Origin: Podaxis mareebaensis
Lineage: Eukaryota; Basidiomycota; Agaricomycetes; Agaricales; Agaricaceae
Direction of reading: 5' to 3'
Length of the DNA stretch: 64,000 nucleotides
Assembly: GCA_018524725.1 (NCBI GenBank)
Contig: JAEUWP010000097.1
Span: 124,001-188,000 of the forward strand
Positions 23,249-33,924 of this stretch are shown here, in pieces. Numbering within the stretch: the stretch's first letter is position 1; each line of letters opens with the position of its first letter. A program made the position numbers and the translations under genes. A model generated the notes under the pieces. That model searched no databases and had not been told where the DNA came from. It worked only from the letters and a program-made list of their open reading frames with translations.

Positions 23249-24952
23249 ATGCCCGCGCAGAGATACATCCACCTATTCACTGAGCCCCCGAAGAGGGAGA
23301 GTGACTGGCGTGATGTTGGGAAGCAAATCGAAGATGCTCTGAGGGAGAACGTACAGAGGGTCCAGCAGAAGACTGGGACGAGCGAAGGGAGGAGGGCGAG
23401 CGTGTATATAGGTGACACTGGTGAGTATCTTGCTGCAGCTTGGGCCTCAAGTTGATTGTTAAACAGGCGTTGCGCTCATGGAGATCAACATAGCTGAGCG
23501 GCGACGTAACATGCTATGTCCACCCCAGGGGGTCTCAGGAGAGGATTTTCTGTCACCTGCCCTTCTCGCGTCCCTTGCTGACCATCATCTGGCATCTGCA
23601 TTCCACGATGGCGCATTTAACTCGCACAGTATCCGTGACGGGGCCCACGTTTCTTTTCTAGAAACACCCGTTGGCATTGCTACCCTTGTACTCAGCAGAT
23701 ATCCTATCGGGAAGCAAAAGCTGTTCGCGAGGAGCCAATGGAAAAGGTGTCGGGACCTTCTTCAAAAAGCAATAGAGGCCATAGAGGGGGATGACAGGGA
23801 TTTCCCTGAAGACGACGATGGATGTGAAGTGCTTTATGGGCGTGCTGGGTTTCTGTATGCGCTGCTTTATCTGAGGAGCGTGCTGGCCAGAGTAGAAAAA
23901 CGAAGTCCTCAGAATCAAAGCACCACCAGAGGCGCAAATGACGAAGTGAATCAAGATTTGGAGTCGTGCAGGGGGTTACTTTCGGATGCGGCCCTGGAAG
24001 CCATCGTTCGGTCAATTATACACCGAGGAAGAAACGGGGCAAAAACGTACCGGTTCGATTTCGGTGGAAACAAGTCTCCGCCATTGATGTGGGCTTGGCA
24101 CGGCAAGCGATATCTTGGAGGTGCCCATGGTGTAGGCTAGTGCTTCCAGCTTCTGCCTTCAGATATAGGACTAAAGCCACGTTACAGTTGGGATTCTTCA
24201 GATGCTATTGTGTTGCCCGTTCCCTATCATCGCAAGCTACATGCCCGAGATAGTCCAAACTATTGATTGGCTCATCAACTGTCAGGATCGAGCGGGTAAT
24301 TGGCCGACAAGAGCGCCCGATTTGAACCAGACAACGTCGGGAGAGCATGAATTAGTACAGTACGTGATGCCCCACAAGTATTCTTATTGCGAACAATTCC
24401 AACCACCACAGATGGTGTCACGGTGCACCCGCCATGCTCATTTTACTCTCAACGATTCTTCGCATGTCAGTGACGCCTGGTACTCCTACCGGCTTGACAG
24501 ACAAACAACAAGAGCGTTTCGTGGTATCTCTCCAACGTGGTTGTGCAATTGTGTACATGCACGGTATACTCCGCAAAGGTGTAGGTTTATGTCACGGCAT
24601 AGCAGGATCTGTATATGCGCTTCTCGCAGCGTCCAACGTCCTCGACGAACCTTCTAGCGTAAACGCCTCTTCTTCATCAGAGTCGGCTTCCGTTACCACG
24701 CCTTTCGGTCATTTTGCGCCGTACTTCACACAAGCTGGTCATTTGGCACACTTGGCAACCTATGCGAGCTCGCTGAACAAAAGGGGAGAGATGAGGACGC
24801 CTGACCATCCGTGGAGTTTATACGAAGGCATGGCAGGAATGTGCTGTGCTTGGGAAGAAATCTTGTATAGGATGAATAACCGAGGGAAATCTTTTCTGTG
24901 TTCTGGGATGCCAGGGTATGATGATCTGGCATTGGAGGATACTCCTATGTAA
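23249..24952 (+). CDS. LanC-like protein (lanthionine synthetase C-like, LANCL family)
   Basis: Exons 23249-23420, 23467-24129, 24188-24359 and 24412-24952 join in frame to 515 aa. It has the alpha/alpha-barrel repeats of the LanC family: YIGDTGVALM, LYGRAGFLYALLYL, GGAH.VGILQML, WCHGAPAMLILL, GLCHGIAGSVYALL and WSLYEGMAGMCC. The zinc site is present: Cys of WCHGAP and Cys-His of GLCHG. Eukaryotic LANCL proteins bind glutathione and can add thiols to dehydroamino acids; bacterial LanC cyclises lantibiotics. No precursor peptide is evident here. The second intron border (24129/24130) is the least certain, because it cuts a conserved Gly after GGAH. The stop follows LALEDTPM, and the same end is preserved in the inverted copy downstream. 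Confidence 0.85.
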
Positions 24953-25416
24953 GCGGTGTCTTTCTCCTCTCATCTGACCGTCCATGATTGCGTATGATTC
25001 ATTTGTATCCGCATTTCTATGAGCTTGTATCTATGTCTGTTTTACGCTTTCTCCGGGGAACCTGGTTGCTACGATCTCAGGGCGTGCCTTAGATTTACAG
25101 TATGCGTTTTGGCATTCGGCGGCGCAACTTTTCCCCACATCCCAGTGTGAAAGTCAACTGTTCCTTTTTTTGACCACACCGACGGTCATAAACGATCGAT
25201 CCACTGTGTTGTTCTTTGGCACCATGTCTCAAGTGATCAATAGATTCATCCTACGTAGCCAACGTTGCTTCACATGCACATAATGGTCGAAGTACGTGCT
25301 GACTACCTGTGCCCTCCTGCCATCATTCTCTGTCCAAATGACTTCTTGAAATCCTTATACATTTTCCGCATAATTATGAGGGAGTTTTTTATTTTTCGGC
25401 AGTAGTGGAACCTCAG

Positions 25417-25508
25417 GCAAGGCGAGACAAACGTCCGTTCAAGGCGATCAGGCACTGTCCTCCACTCTTGTTGAAAATGGTCTCTGCAACGAAGACAGCA
25501 GCTTCTAA
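25417..25508 (+). pseudogene. Relic last exon of a Y3-like gene
   Basis: This 92-base stretch reads ...GDQALSSTLVENGLCNEDSSF-stop and aligns with the last exon (28254-28346) of the intact gene at 27676, which reads GDQTLYSILVENGPCNEEDFF-stop. The 3' flank is weakly similar too. No upstream exons were found, so it is a truncated copy. Confidence 0.7.
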
Positions 25509-25810
25509 GCACTACCTTATATTCACAATGCCTCCCTCCCTTCCCCCAGCTCGGGTCAGAACACTAATGCGTGTTTTTGGGCTCGCTGATCTCGTTCAAC
25601 TTTTGACACCGTGTTCGGGAATTTCGTAAATTCAGAAGTACCGTCCGTGTTTGAGGCAAGCAAAAGATTTTTGAATATCATTGAAGTGGGATCCAGTTTA
25701 TGCAGTCCAGGTATTACTTGAGGACAGCCCACACGATGTTTGGAGCACCTAAGGATGAAGCAAAAATGTATGCCCAAGGTACGATTGATATTCGTCGTGT
25801 GTGTTCTATC

Positions 25811-26143
25811 TGGGATGTAGGGAAAAAGTTGTGCCGCCGAATGTCAAAACGCGTATTGTGATCTAAGACACGCCTTGAGATCGCGGCAGCCAGGTTTATC
25901 GGAGAGAGCGTAAAACAGGCGTCAATACAAGCTCATAGAAATGCGGATACAAATGAATCATACGCAATCATGGATGGTCAGATGAGAGGTGAAAGACACA
26001 CCACTACACGGGAGTGTCCTCCAATGCTAGATCATCATATCCCGGCATCCCAGAACATAAAAAAGATTTCCCTCGGTTATTCATCTCATACAAGATCTCT
26101 TCCCAAGCGCAGCACATTCCTGCCATGCCCTCTTATAAACTCC
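25811..26143 (-). pseudogene. Truncated inverted copy of LanC-like 3' end
   Basis: Right arm of the inverted duplication. It starts inside the last LanC exon (equivalent of SLYEGMAGMC) without promoter, start or upstream exons. The substitutions are spread along the arm, so the duplication is not very recent. Confidence 0.75.
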
Positions 26144-27607
26144 CGTAAACGATCGACCTACAGGTGATACGAGGGCCAGAGACTAGAAGCTCCCATCATT
26201 ACAGGACCCGGATTCTGCAAAATGAATAGAGTATATGGACAAATCCGTGGATCTGTGCTTGCCCCATCCACCGTTATACTTGGCCAGATCGTCAGCGAGC
26301 AGAAGACCGTGGATAGGCCAAACCTACATAACCCAGTCCATCACAGGCAACGACAGCCTCGATCAAAGTCATGTTGCAGTGCGCGTAAGTGGGGGTCGAC
26401 GTCTTCACTTTATCGGTATTGTGAGCACCGATAATACCTACAACCAGTCATACCAAAAGTCAGTTACTCATATGCACTCGAGATCGGCAGAAGCCTTTCT
26501 TACACTGATTCCCGTTATTCAGGTGGTAACAGCGCTTCGCTGAATCCCCAGGACGTATCTAAGTGTCAAGGAAAGTGAGCTAGGCTCAAGAACGTGAAGG
26601 GAGACACCTACAGTACGGCGAAGGTTGCCAACGTTGCCCGTGATGCCGTGGCAGAAGTTGGGGATGAATTGAGTGCAACTTTCTCTGGCACCCGCGGAAT
26701 TCTCGGTAGCACCGCCATCGTAGCATTTAAAGGCAGCAAAAGCAGGACTAAGAGCGACAGCAACTGTGATGAGAGTAAACTGAATGTAAGCGTGAGCGGA
26801 ACTGCGTTCGACGTCAAGTCAAAGGGTTCTCACAACTCTGGAAACCATTGCCAGCCTCAAAACGCGTTGGGGACGATGGGGCTTTGGGGGCAACTATGGG
26901 AGTGCCTGTATATATATATACACCTAAGGTTGCCTTCCGTTATCAGGCCCAGGTTGAATGTTAGATCGCCCGCCGGAGAGGAATAGGTCCCAGATGCATA
27001 GACGTCTTTAGTTTGGGAGATTAGCGGGAAGGGACTTACTCGCTTCAAGTACGCCCCAACCAAGTAGCCCAGCTACATAAATCACCTTTCCGTCAGAACT
27101 AATTTCATCGGCGCTGTGGCCAACTTGAGGCAAAGCACAATTCAGTCTTGACGTATCATTCAAGCCTTCAATTGGGATCCGAAGAGAGTATCGCGCTAAA
27201 AGGGTCACCGGTCGCTTGCCATCATGCGTACTACGCAAGGGACATCCTGCTGAATACGAGAGAACGGGCTAAGTGAATATGGATCTTAAGAGAATTGGTT
27301 TTATGAAATCATTGGTGGGTACTAGCACCAAAAGATGTGCAAGGTTTGTTCAATAATCCAATAAGACGATCTGTGGAAGGCAGGCGAAATGCTACCGTCA
27401 TCCAGTGCAGCTGTCTTGTGTACGTGGCCGTTGGATGGAAAGTCAGAATGCATTGCCGATATTCTCTTCCCGTTAAACTCCTGACATCAAGACTGATGCG
27501 GTTTTTATGCTAGCCTCCTCCTTACGCTCGATCGGGGGATGGTGTACTCCCGTTTGACCCTGCCGCCATCCTGTTCATGGCGGAAAGGGATTAAAGGACT
27601 CTCGGAT
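26144..27607. other. Intergenic, nothing recognised
   Basis: A 130-aa plus-strand frame (26594-26986) and opposed minus-strand frames (26608-27238) have no known domain. One minus-strand frame has a hydrophobic Leu-rich segment, but no gene structure could be supported. Confidence 0.35.
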
Positions 27608-27615
27608 TATATATA
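27608..27615 (+). promoter_or_regulatory. TATA box of third Y3-like gene
   Basis: A TATATATA run lies 61-68 bases before the ATG at 27676, matching the placement in the other two copies. Confidence 0.5.
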
Positions 27616-27675
27616 TCTGCCCTCCATACCTTTAACCACAACCGTGTCAAGCCCATCCCTTCCCCGGTATCTGCA

Positions 27676-28346
27676 ATGATGGTTTTTAAGACTGTAAGCG
27701 ACACAAGAGCGACCCAGCGTTATCTTAATAGTATTACCTTCCTCACCAGTTTCAATTTCTAGTTCGCCCTCATCGTTGCTGTTTTTCTTTCCAACTTTGC
27801 TTCTGCTCAAATGGTCTGCTACCCGAGCAACATAAGGGCTCCTTCCAAAAACCCCTGCAGAAACTTCGTGAACGGCTTCTGCAACAACCTCACCAGTGGC
27901 AACCGCGGTGTGAGCATTTATTCACACATTTTGAAGCGTATGACAATGTATATCTCACCCTCACGCATCTAGTTGCGCCCATGGAGCTCGGAGGTTCGTT
28001 GTTATAAGGTTGCTAACACCAACACCAAATGTGGGTTAAGGTTATTCTCAAGCATCGCATTCCATTCCACGGCTGACCACGATTGTGGCCATAGGTACTT
28101 TCACGGCTTACGATACCAATGAACATGTTTCGTCAACTCCCAAAGCCGGTGGTTGTACTAACATCTTGAACGAAGCTTTCAAGAGCTGTCCTAGTGATTC
28201 TGTGAGTTCATGTATTATAGTCGCTCTTGTTTCGTTTTTTCACTCCGATCAAGCCTGGTGGACGAGGCAAATTTGCCACGGGCGATCAGACACTCTACTC
28301 CATTCTCGTAGAAAATGGTCCTTGCAACGAGGAGGACTTCTTCTAA
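27676..28346 (+). CDS. Small secreted Y3-like glycan-binding protein, copy 3
   Basis: Exons 27676-27693, 27763-27909, 27973-28030, 28095-28201 and 28254-28346 join in frame to 140 aa. The signal peptide is MMVFKTFALIVAVFLSNFASA (the second Met, at 27679, is an alternative start). The Cys framework is CYPSN, PCRNFVNGFCNNL, RCYKVANTNTKCTFTAYDT, GGCTNILNEAFKSC, GGRGKFA and GPCNEEDFF. Exon number, phases and the placement of Cys pairs match the copies at 1689 and 3717. It lies about 2.7 kb beyond the LanC-like gene, and a relic of its last exon lies inside the LanC 3' inverted duplication. It is probably secreted; glycan binding is inferred from the family. Confidence 0.7.
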
Positions 28347-28653
28347 GCCCTACCTTGTAAGTTACATATGGCGGTCCCCCGTTCCCTAGCTTGAGTCCGG
28401 GCAATTAATGGGTATTCTTTACTTAGCCTGGCGCAGCGTGCTTACGCTGATCATCAACGCGAATGAAAAAAGGCCAGATATATCGAGACCCAATCGCCTA
28501 CACATTTATTTCCACTTCCGCAAATTCTCAAAGTACATATTTTGCCTGACAGTGCAAGTCCATGACGCTCCGCGAGATCTTAATCCTACGCTCTCATTGA
28601 ATAGTTTAGTTGCCACCGACTTCATCAGATATGTCAGTACGAATGCGAGGCGC

Positions 28654-29770
28654 TTAGGAAAAGGATAACGTACAACCACCGCCAAAGCGCTTAACACCCT
28701 CCTCGAGTCCCTTGCCAATCACGCCAGCAGTGCTGTCCGACTGCGGTTCCGCCGTCAGTATTTAGATGTTTGAATGGTAAAGAGGATGTACCAGTTGATA
28801 GCCTGCCTTGGTTGCAGCGGATTTGACGGCGCTGGAGATGAAATCATTCGAGTCCGAGTTGTTCGAAGAGCCATACGAGTCGTTGTTGGATGAACCATAC
28901 GAATTGTCATTATCGCGACGGTTGGAAGAGCCATACGAGTCGTTGTTGGATGAACCGTATGAATTGTCGTTATCGCGACGGTTAGAGGAGCCATAAGAGT
29001 TGTCGTTGTCGTCACGGCGGTTGGATGACCCGTACGAGTCGTTGTTGGAAGAGCCGTAGCTGGACTCGTTCCTGTTGCTGCTGCCATAAGAGTTGTCGTT
29101 GTCTCGCCTGTTAGAGCCATAGGAATCGTTGTTGGAAGAGCCGTAGCTGGATTCGTTCCTGTTACTACTGCCGTACGAGTCGCTGTTGGAGGAACCGTAG
29201 GAATCGTTGTTCCTGTTGCTGTTTCCGTACGAGTCATTGCCCGACGATCCGTATGATGTAGTGGAAGACCCGTAGGAGTTATCGTTGTCGCGCTTGTTGT
29301 TTCCGTAAGAGTCGTCATTGGAAGAGCCGTAGGAGTTATCGTTGTCACGCTTGTTGTTTCCGTAAGGGTCGTCATTGGAAGAGCCATAGGAGTCGTCGTT
29401 TCTCCTGTTGTTACTTCCGTACGAGTCGTCGTTGTTGGAGCCGTATGAGCTATCATTGTCCCTCCTATTGCCACTTCCGTAAGAGTTGTCGCTGTCGTTG
29501 TTCCTTCCGTAGGAAGAGGAGTTATTGCTACCATACGAATCGTTATTGGACGATCCGTAAGAGTCATTCTTGGAACCATAGGAGTCGTTGTTAGAAGAAC
29601 CATAAGAGCCGGTGTTTCTGGAACCGTAGGAATCGTTGTTATCGCGATCGCGGTTGCCGTAGCTATCGTCGCTGCGGTCGCGGCTACCGTACTGGTTCTC
29701 TAGGGGCCAGTCAACATTGAACAATACACGATGAAGAATTAGATTACGACGGACCACCGTAGGAAGACAT
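28654..29770 (-). CDS. Ser-Tyr-Gly-Asn-Asp repeat, prion-like low-complexity protein
   Basis: Exons 29770-29755, 29699-28792 and 28740-28654 join in frame to 336 aa, starting MSSYGENQYGSRDRSDD. Residues from about 10 to 290 are near-perfect tandem units of the form (D/N)SYGSSN(N/R)(D/R), about 30 copies, with alternating Arg/Asp insertions. The C-terminal block is non-repetitive: NDFISSAVKSAATKAGYQL, then a second part with GVIGKGLEEGVKRFGGGC. There is no signal peptide or membrane segment. The [G/S]Y[G/S] pattern is like the phase-separating domains of FUS-type proteins, but no RNA-binding domain follows. A GT follows the final Gly-Gly-Gly codons, so an extra 3' exon is possible. The function is unknown. 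Confidence 0.75.
28830..29690. repeat. Coding minisatellite (Ser-Tyr-Gly-Ser-Ser-Asn units)
   Basis: The plus strand shows repeated units around GTTGTTGGAAGAGCC(A/G)TA with 24-60-nt periodicity. All length changes keep the minus-strand reading frame, which indicates selection on the protein. Confidence 0.75.
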
Positions 29771-29852
29771 TTTGTGGATGAGATATGTTAGATGAGTGGG
29801 CGATTGGATTCAAGAGCTGGTTTAGTGAGAGGGGGAAGGAAATCATGAAGCC

Positions 29853-29860
29853 TTTATATA
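29853..29860 (-). promoter_or_regulatory. TATA box of the repeat-protein gene
   Basis: The minus strand reads TATATAAAG about 85 bases before the ATG at 29770. Confidence 0.5.
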
Positions 29861-30951
29861 GGACAAGGAGATGAAGAAAACGGTATTGATGGGCCACCAA
29901 GGCTGCCCTCGAGGACTTGCTCGAGGCTGTGAGTTCAGGACCTGAATGACATGATGGGATCAGGTAACGTCCGAAAGTTCCATGCACCTTGTTCGGCTCG
30001 ACAATGAGAAAAACACAGGATGTTCGGCAGGTGACAGCACGCTTGGACAGGCAGGTGACCTTGGGACCAATGAGGAACAAGAATCCGCTACGCAATTGGG
30101 TTAGAAGGTCGCGCTACGTATTCCGGCTACACTGATTCCAAGAACAACAGAGAGCAATTTGCCTGAAGTGTGGTGGAATCTGAAATTCCCTGGATCGCTC
30201 GTCGATATCGCCCGCGGCGTCTTTTACGAACCGAAGCGAACCGGTCTACGTGTAAATGTTCTGGCCTCCAACACAGGGGAACGGGGAAAATGTTGTACAA
30301 ATTTGTGATTATCAAGTCGATCATTTGAATTTGGTGCCTTGAAAGTGGCATTTTGCGTGTTCGTAAGTTGTTCGTAAGGCTAGTCACTGTGAATCATCGC
30401 CTGGTCATGAGGACTGTCATATGGCCGATGGATAGTTCTGAACCTAATTCCTTGAGGGATAGCGGATTTCGGGAAGCGGAGGAACAATCCATGGAACAGG
30501 AGGTCTTGAGGTCGGACAACATCAACCAGCGGATCGTGGTCGCATGTTCGCACTGCTCGAGCACCGCCACAACCTCTCTGAAATGAGACTGAGATTTCAA
30601 AATTTGACGTGATTCGCCATCTTTTCCCACCTGCTAGAGGCGGTTATGTATTGACCTGTATTGAGCAAGGCTCGGCCGAAATAATTCCCCGATAGGAAAA
30701 TTGAGAGTTCGACCATAATACGCATCCTCCAACTGATAAGCAGTGCAGGTCGAAAAGCGAGGAGGGAGCGGACGAAGCGGAGTGAGCAATAAATAGAAAC
30801 GGAGTGGAGGAGAGCACGTGCCCGGGAATTTCGCATGACTGAAAGACATGTAACCCAGCGCTTTGCCATTCTCCAACCCTCCCAACTCCATCTTTTTCTC
30901 TTCTTTCATCTCCTCGTCGCGCCCAGGCGCCTCAGATACCCTTTTCTCGCC
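29861..30951. other. Divergent promoter region, no gene recognised
   Basis: This lies between the minus-strand repeat protein and the plus-strand NADH dehydrogenase. Short frames on both strands show no domain. The last 80 bp are a pyrimidine-rich leader (CCAACCCTCCC...TTTTTCTC). Confidence 0.4.
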
Positions 30952-33356
30952 ATGCAGTTTCCTCGCAGCCAGGGTCAGTTTTCTCCGACGTCTAATATAG
31001 GGTCTGGAATTCACTCCGCGTACCCGCGACAGCGATCCTTCTTGGTCGATCTCTGCCACAGTCTAGACCACTGTGGCGGTTGCCAAATGTGCAGCGTCAG
31101 TTGCTTAGGCGAGTCGGTCCGTCAGACTCTGTTATCAGGGTGCGTCGAGTTGCTCTCTTGGGGTATAGATGCAGATTTATGCTCTTTGCATATAGCTCTC
31201 TTCTCTAAGACGTACACTGGCAACAGAATCGAGTAATGTCAGCGCTTCTCTGTTGTGGCCGTCTTGGAACAACACAAACTTATCCATGCTTCTCAGGCCT
31301 CGATTCCGCCTCCCCCACCGCCTAGGCAGTCGAAATGGAAGAATTTCCTCCAGTTTGTTGGAAGAGCCACTCTCATCACAACACTCGGTGGTGCTGGTGT
31401 CTTTTACTACATTACTCAGCGCGAAAGGAACCCAGGGCCTCAGATGCCTTTTGACCCGGAGAAGAAAACAGTGGTAGTCCTTGGCAGTGGTTGGGGAGCG
31501 ACTAGCCTGCTCAAAACTATGGATACCACCGACTACAACGTCGTATGTCCTTATCTCTCCTCCTACCACTATCACTCGCTTAACGTGAGCGTTATTAGAT
31601 TGTTGTTAGCCCGAAAAACTTCTTCCTTTTCACTCCGCTCTTACCCAGTGTTGCCGTTGGTACCTTGAACCCCCGGTCCATCATTCAATCTATCCGGTAT
31701 ATCACGCGTCACAAAACACGCAATGTTTCTGTCATAGAGGCGGAGGCCACGGATGTTGATGTGGGCTATTTTTAACCCCTCTCCAACTTCTTTTTCATTG
31801 ACTTCCTTTTATAGCCGGTCAAGAAGACCATTACATTCAATGGTAAGATGTCGTTCACCCAATAATAATCCAAGCAGTGTCCTAACGGCCGATAAGATAC
31901 TTCGGATATTAAGGGTGCCATCTCTTCAACGACAATTCCTTATGATTACCTCGTGTATGCCGTCGGAGCAGAAACCCAGACATTCAATATTCCAGGAGTA
32001 AAAGAGCATGCCTGTTTCATGAAGGAGTTGAATGATGCGGAACGCGTATGCCGTCCCTTTCCGTCTTTTGATGATGGCAGCTGATTCCGTTAATCACAGT
32101 TCCAAAGGGAATTCATGGATTGTAAGCCCGTCGTGGTGTTTAAATGTTAGAGAGAATTCTGATCGTTTGCATTGTGCAGGCCTCGAATCCGCTGCCTTTC
32201 CTGGCCAAGACCCTCAAGAAGTCGATCGTCTTCTCCATATGGTCGTTGTCGGTGGCGGTCCCACAGGTGTCGAACTAAGTGGTGAACTCCATGATTTCTT
32301 GGAGGACGATCTCAAGTCTTGGTACCCTGAACTCGCGGGCAGAATTCGTATTACTCTCGTAGAGGCTTTGCCCAGTGTGCTGCCCATGTTCAGCAAGCAA
32401 CTCATTGAGTATACCGAGTCGACGTTTAAGGAGAGTAAAATCGAAATCTTGACCAAGACCATGGTTAAGGAGATCAAGGAGCGGAGTGTCGTCCTCCAAA
32501 TGCCAGATAAAAGCATCAAGGAGGTGCCTTGTGGTCTTGTCGTTTGGGCCGCTGTATGTCTTCTCTTCTTATTCCCTCTGACGTGGTGATCCGACTGTAT
32601 CGCAGGGTAACAGAGGCCGCAAGATCACGCAAGACCTTATGGCCAAACTCCCCGATGCTCAGACCAATAGGCGCGGTATCACCGTGGACAGTGTGTCTTC
32701 CGCTTCCCCTAAACCGCCCTTCATTCTGACACCTACATTTAGACTTCCTTCGCATGAAGGGCGCCGAGGACAGCATCTTCGCCATTGGTGACTGCACCGC
32801 TACCTCCTATGCCCCCACTGCCCAAGTCGCCTCTCAACAAGGAGCCTATCTTGCCCGTCAACTTCATCTAATGGCCAAGCGCGACCAATTGGAGCAGAAG
32901 CTCAATAAGCTCGAGTCGTTGGCTGCCACAGTACTTGACGAGGAAGAAAAGAAGAAGGCGTTGCACGAAGCTGAGCTTGCCAAAAAGCAGTTGGCCAAGA
33001 TCAAGATGAGGCCGTTTGAGTACTCGCACCAAGGCTCATTGGCATATATTGGATCGGAGAAGGCCATCGCAGATTTACCCTTCATGAATGGCAATGTACG
33101 TTTCTCCTGAAGGCTTCGTCCAATGATTTGTGCTCTGACGGTTTATTTGTTTGTGTAGGTTGCGACCGGAGGCGTCACGACGTTCCTCTTCTGGCGCAGC
33201 GCTTACCTGAGCACTCTATTTTCCCTCCGTAATCGCACCCTCGTCGCTACCGATTGGCTGAAGGTCAAGCTATTTGGCCGGTACGTCTTCCTCCTTACTG
33301 GTCCCTTGCTCTCTGTCGACTAACGTACGCCATGCAGTGACGTCGCCCGTGAATGA
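30952..33356 (+). CDS. Type II NADH:ubiquinone oxidoreductase, mitochondrial (NDE/NDI type)
   Basis: Exons from 31243 on (31243-31542, 31599-31760, 31815-31842, 31897-32045, 32100-32121, 32180-32553, 32606-32690, 32743-33095, 33159-33280, 33338-33356) join in frame. A first exon of 30952-31044 is tentative and gives 568 aa. The Arg-rich, acid-free N-terminus fits a mitochondrial presequence, followed by a hydrophobic helix ([14 protein letters not shown]). FAD binds at [17 protein letters not shown] and NADH at [17 protein letters not shown]; the acidic residue after the second strand (LVEALP) favours NADH. The C-terminal FAD motif is FAIGDCT. A charged coiled-coil insert (about [13 protein letters not shown] to LAKKQLAKI) precedes the membrane-attachment end. 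It transfers electrons from NADH to ubiquinone without proton pumping; an insert at this place is typical of external (NDE) forms. Confidence 0.9.
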
Positions 33357-33924
33357 GCGCCCTCACTGGCACCAACAAAGGAATCGATAATAGTGTACAT
33401 GCACATATATTTCACATAGACCTCAGTTCCTTCTCTCTCATTACACCATAGACCTTCATGTTATGCTACCCTATTCAGTATCATATCAATCTTGAGGCGA
33501 AAGAGGGACGTGATTCCTTTTCGCTATCTTTATTTATCTAGCTAGACTTTATCCCACAAAAATTCCATTCATAGATGCATGTGTATCCGCTTTCCCGCGA
33601 AGCTTTTAGCTCTATCGCCGTTCCGATAATTTAAGTAAAAGTATCGGTATCACTGATGCACTCGAAAGGTGTGGATTTTCATAGTGATTAAGCGATACGT
33701 GGATGCAATCAGTGGAATCGTGGAATGGAGGGCAAGGGGTTATAGAGTTCATATATGAGTAAAATACAATCATGTAACTAAGAAACGAAAAAATGAGAAT
33801 GACAAACGAAGATGCGTAGTGTCCATAAACCACATAAATGCAGGAGATAGATCATACAAAATTCATGACTACAAATGGTACAAAGGTAACCATAGGAAAC
33901 CTATCGTCAATGACGACCAAATCC
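33357..33924. other. Convergent 3' flanks
   Basis: Untranslated sequence between the NADH dehydrogenase (plus) and the seven-helix gene (minus). No further feature was seen. Confidence 0.5.

Larger units (their letters stand above)
24812..26143. repeat. Inverted duplication of the LanC-like gene's 3' end
   Basis: The left arm (24812-25146) covers the last ~140 bases of the LanC-like coding sequence plus ~195 bases of 3' flank. The right arm (25811-26143) is its reverse complement, about 90% identical by eye over its whole length. The right-arm copy keeps the reading frame up to a stop directly after the codons for EDTPV. The 664-bp spacer contains a relic Y3-like exon. Confidence 0.85.

Noticed and set aside
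23249..24952. A fungal lantibiotic gene cluster
   Set aside because: No LanB/LanM dehydratase, precursor peptide or dedicated exporter is present, and LANCL proteins occur in eukaryotes without such clusters.
28755..29603. 282-aa Thr-rich minus-strand frame
   Set aside because: It is an alternative frame of the Ser-Tyr-Gly repeat. The Ser-Tyr-Gly frame joins properly to flanking non-repeat exons and a start codon.
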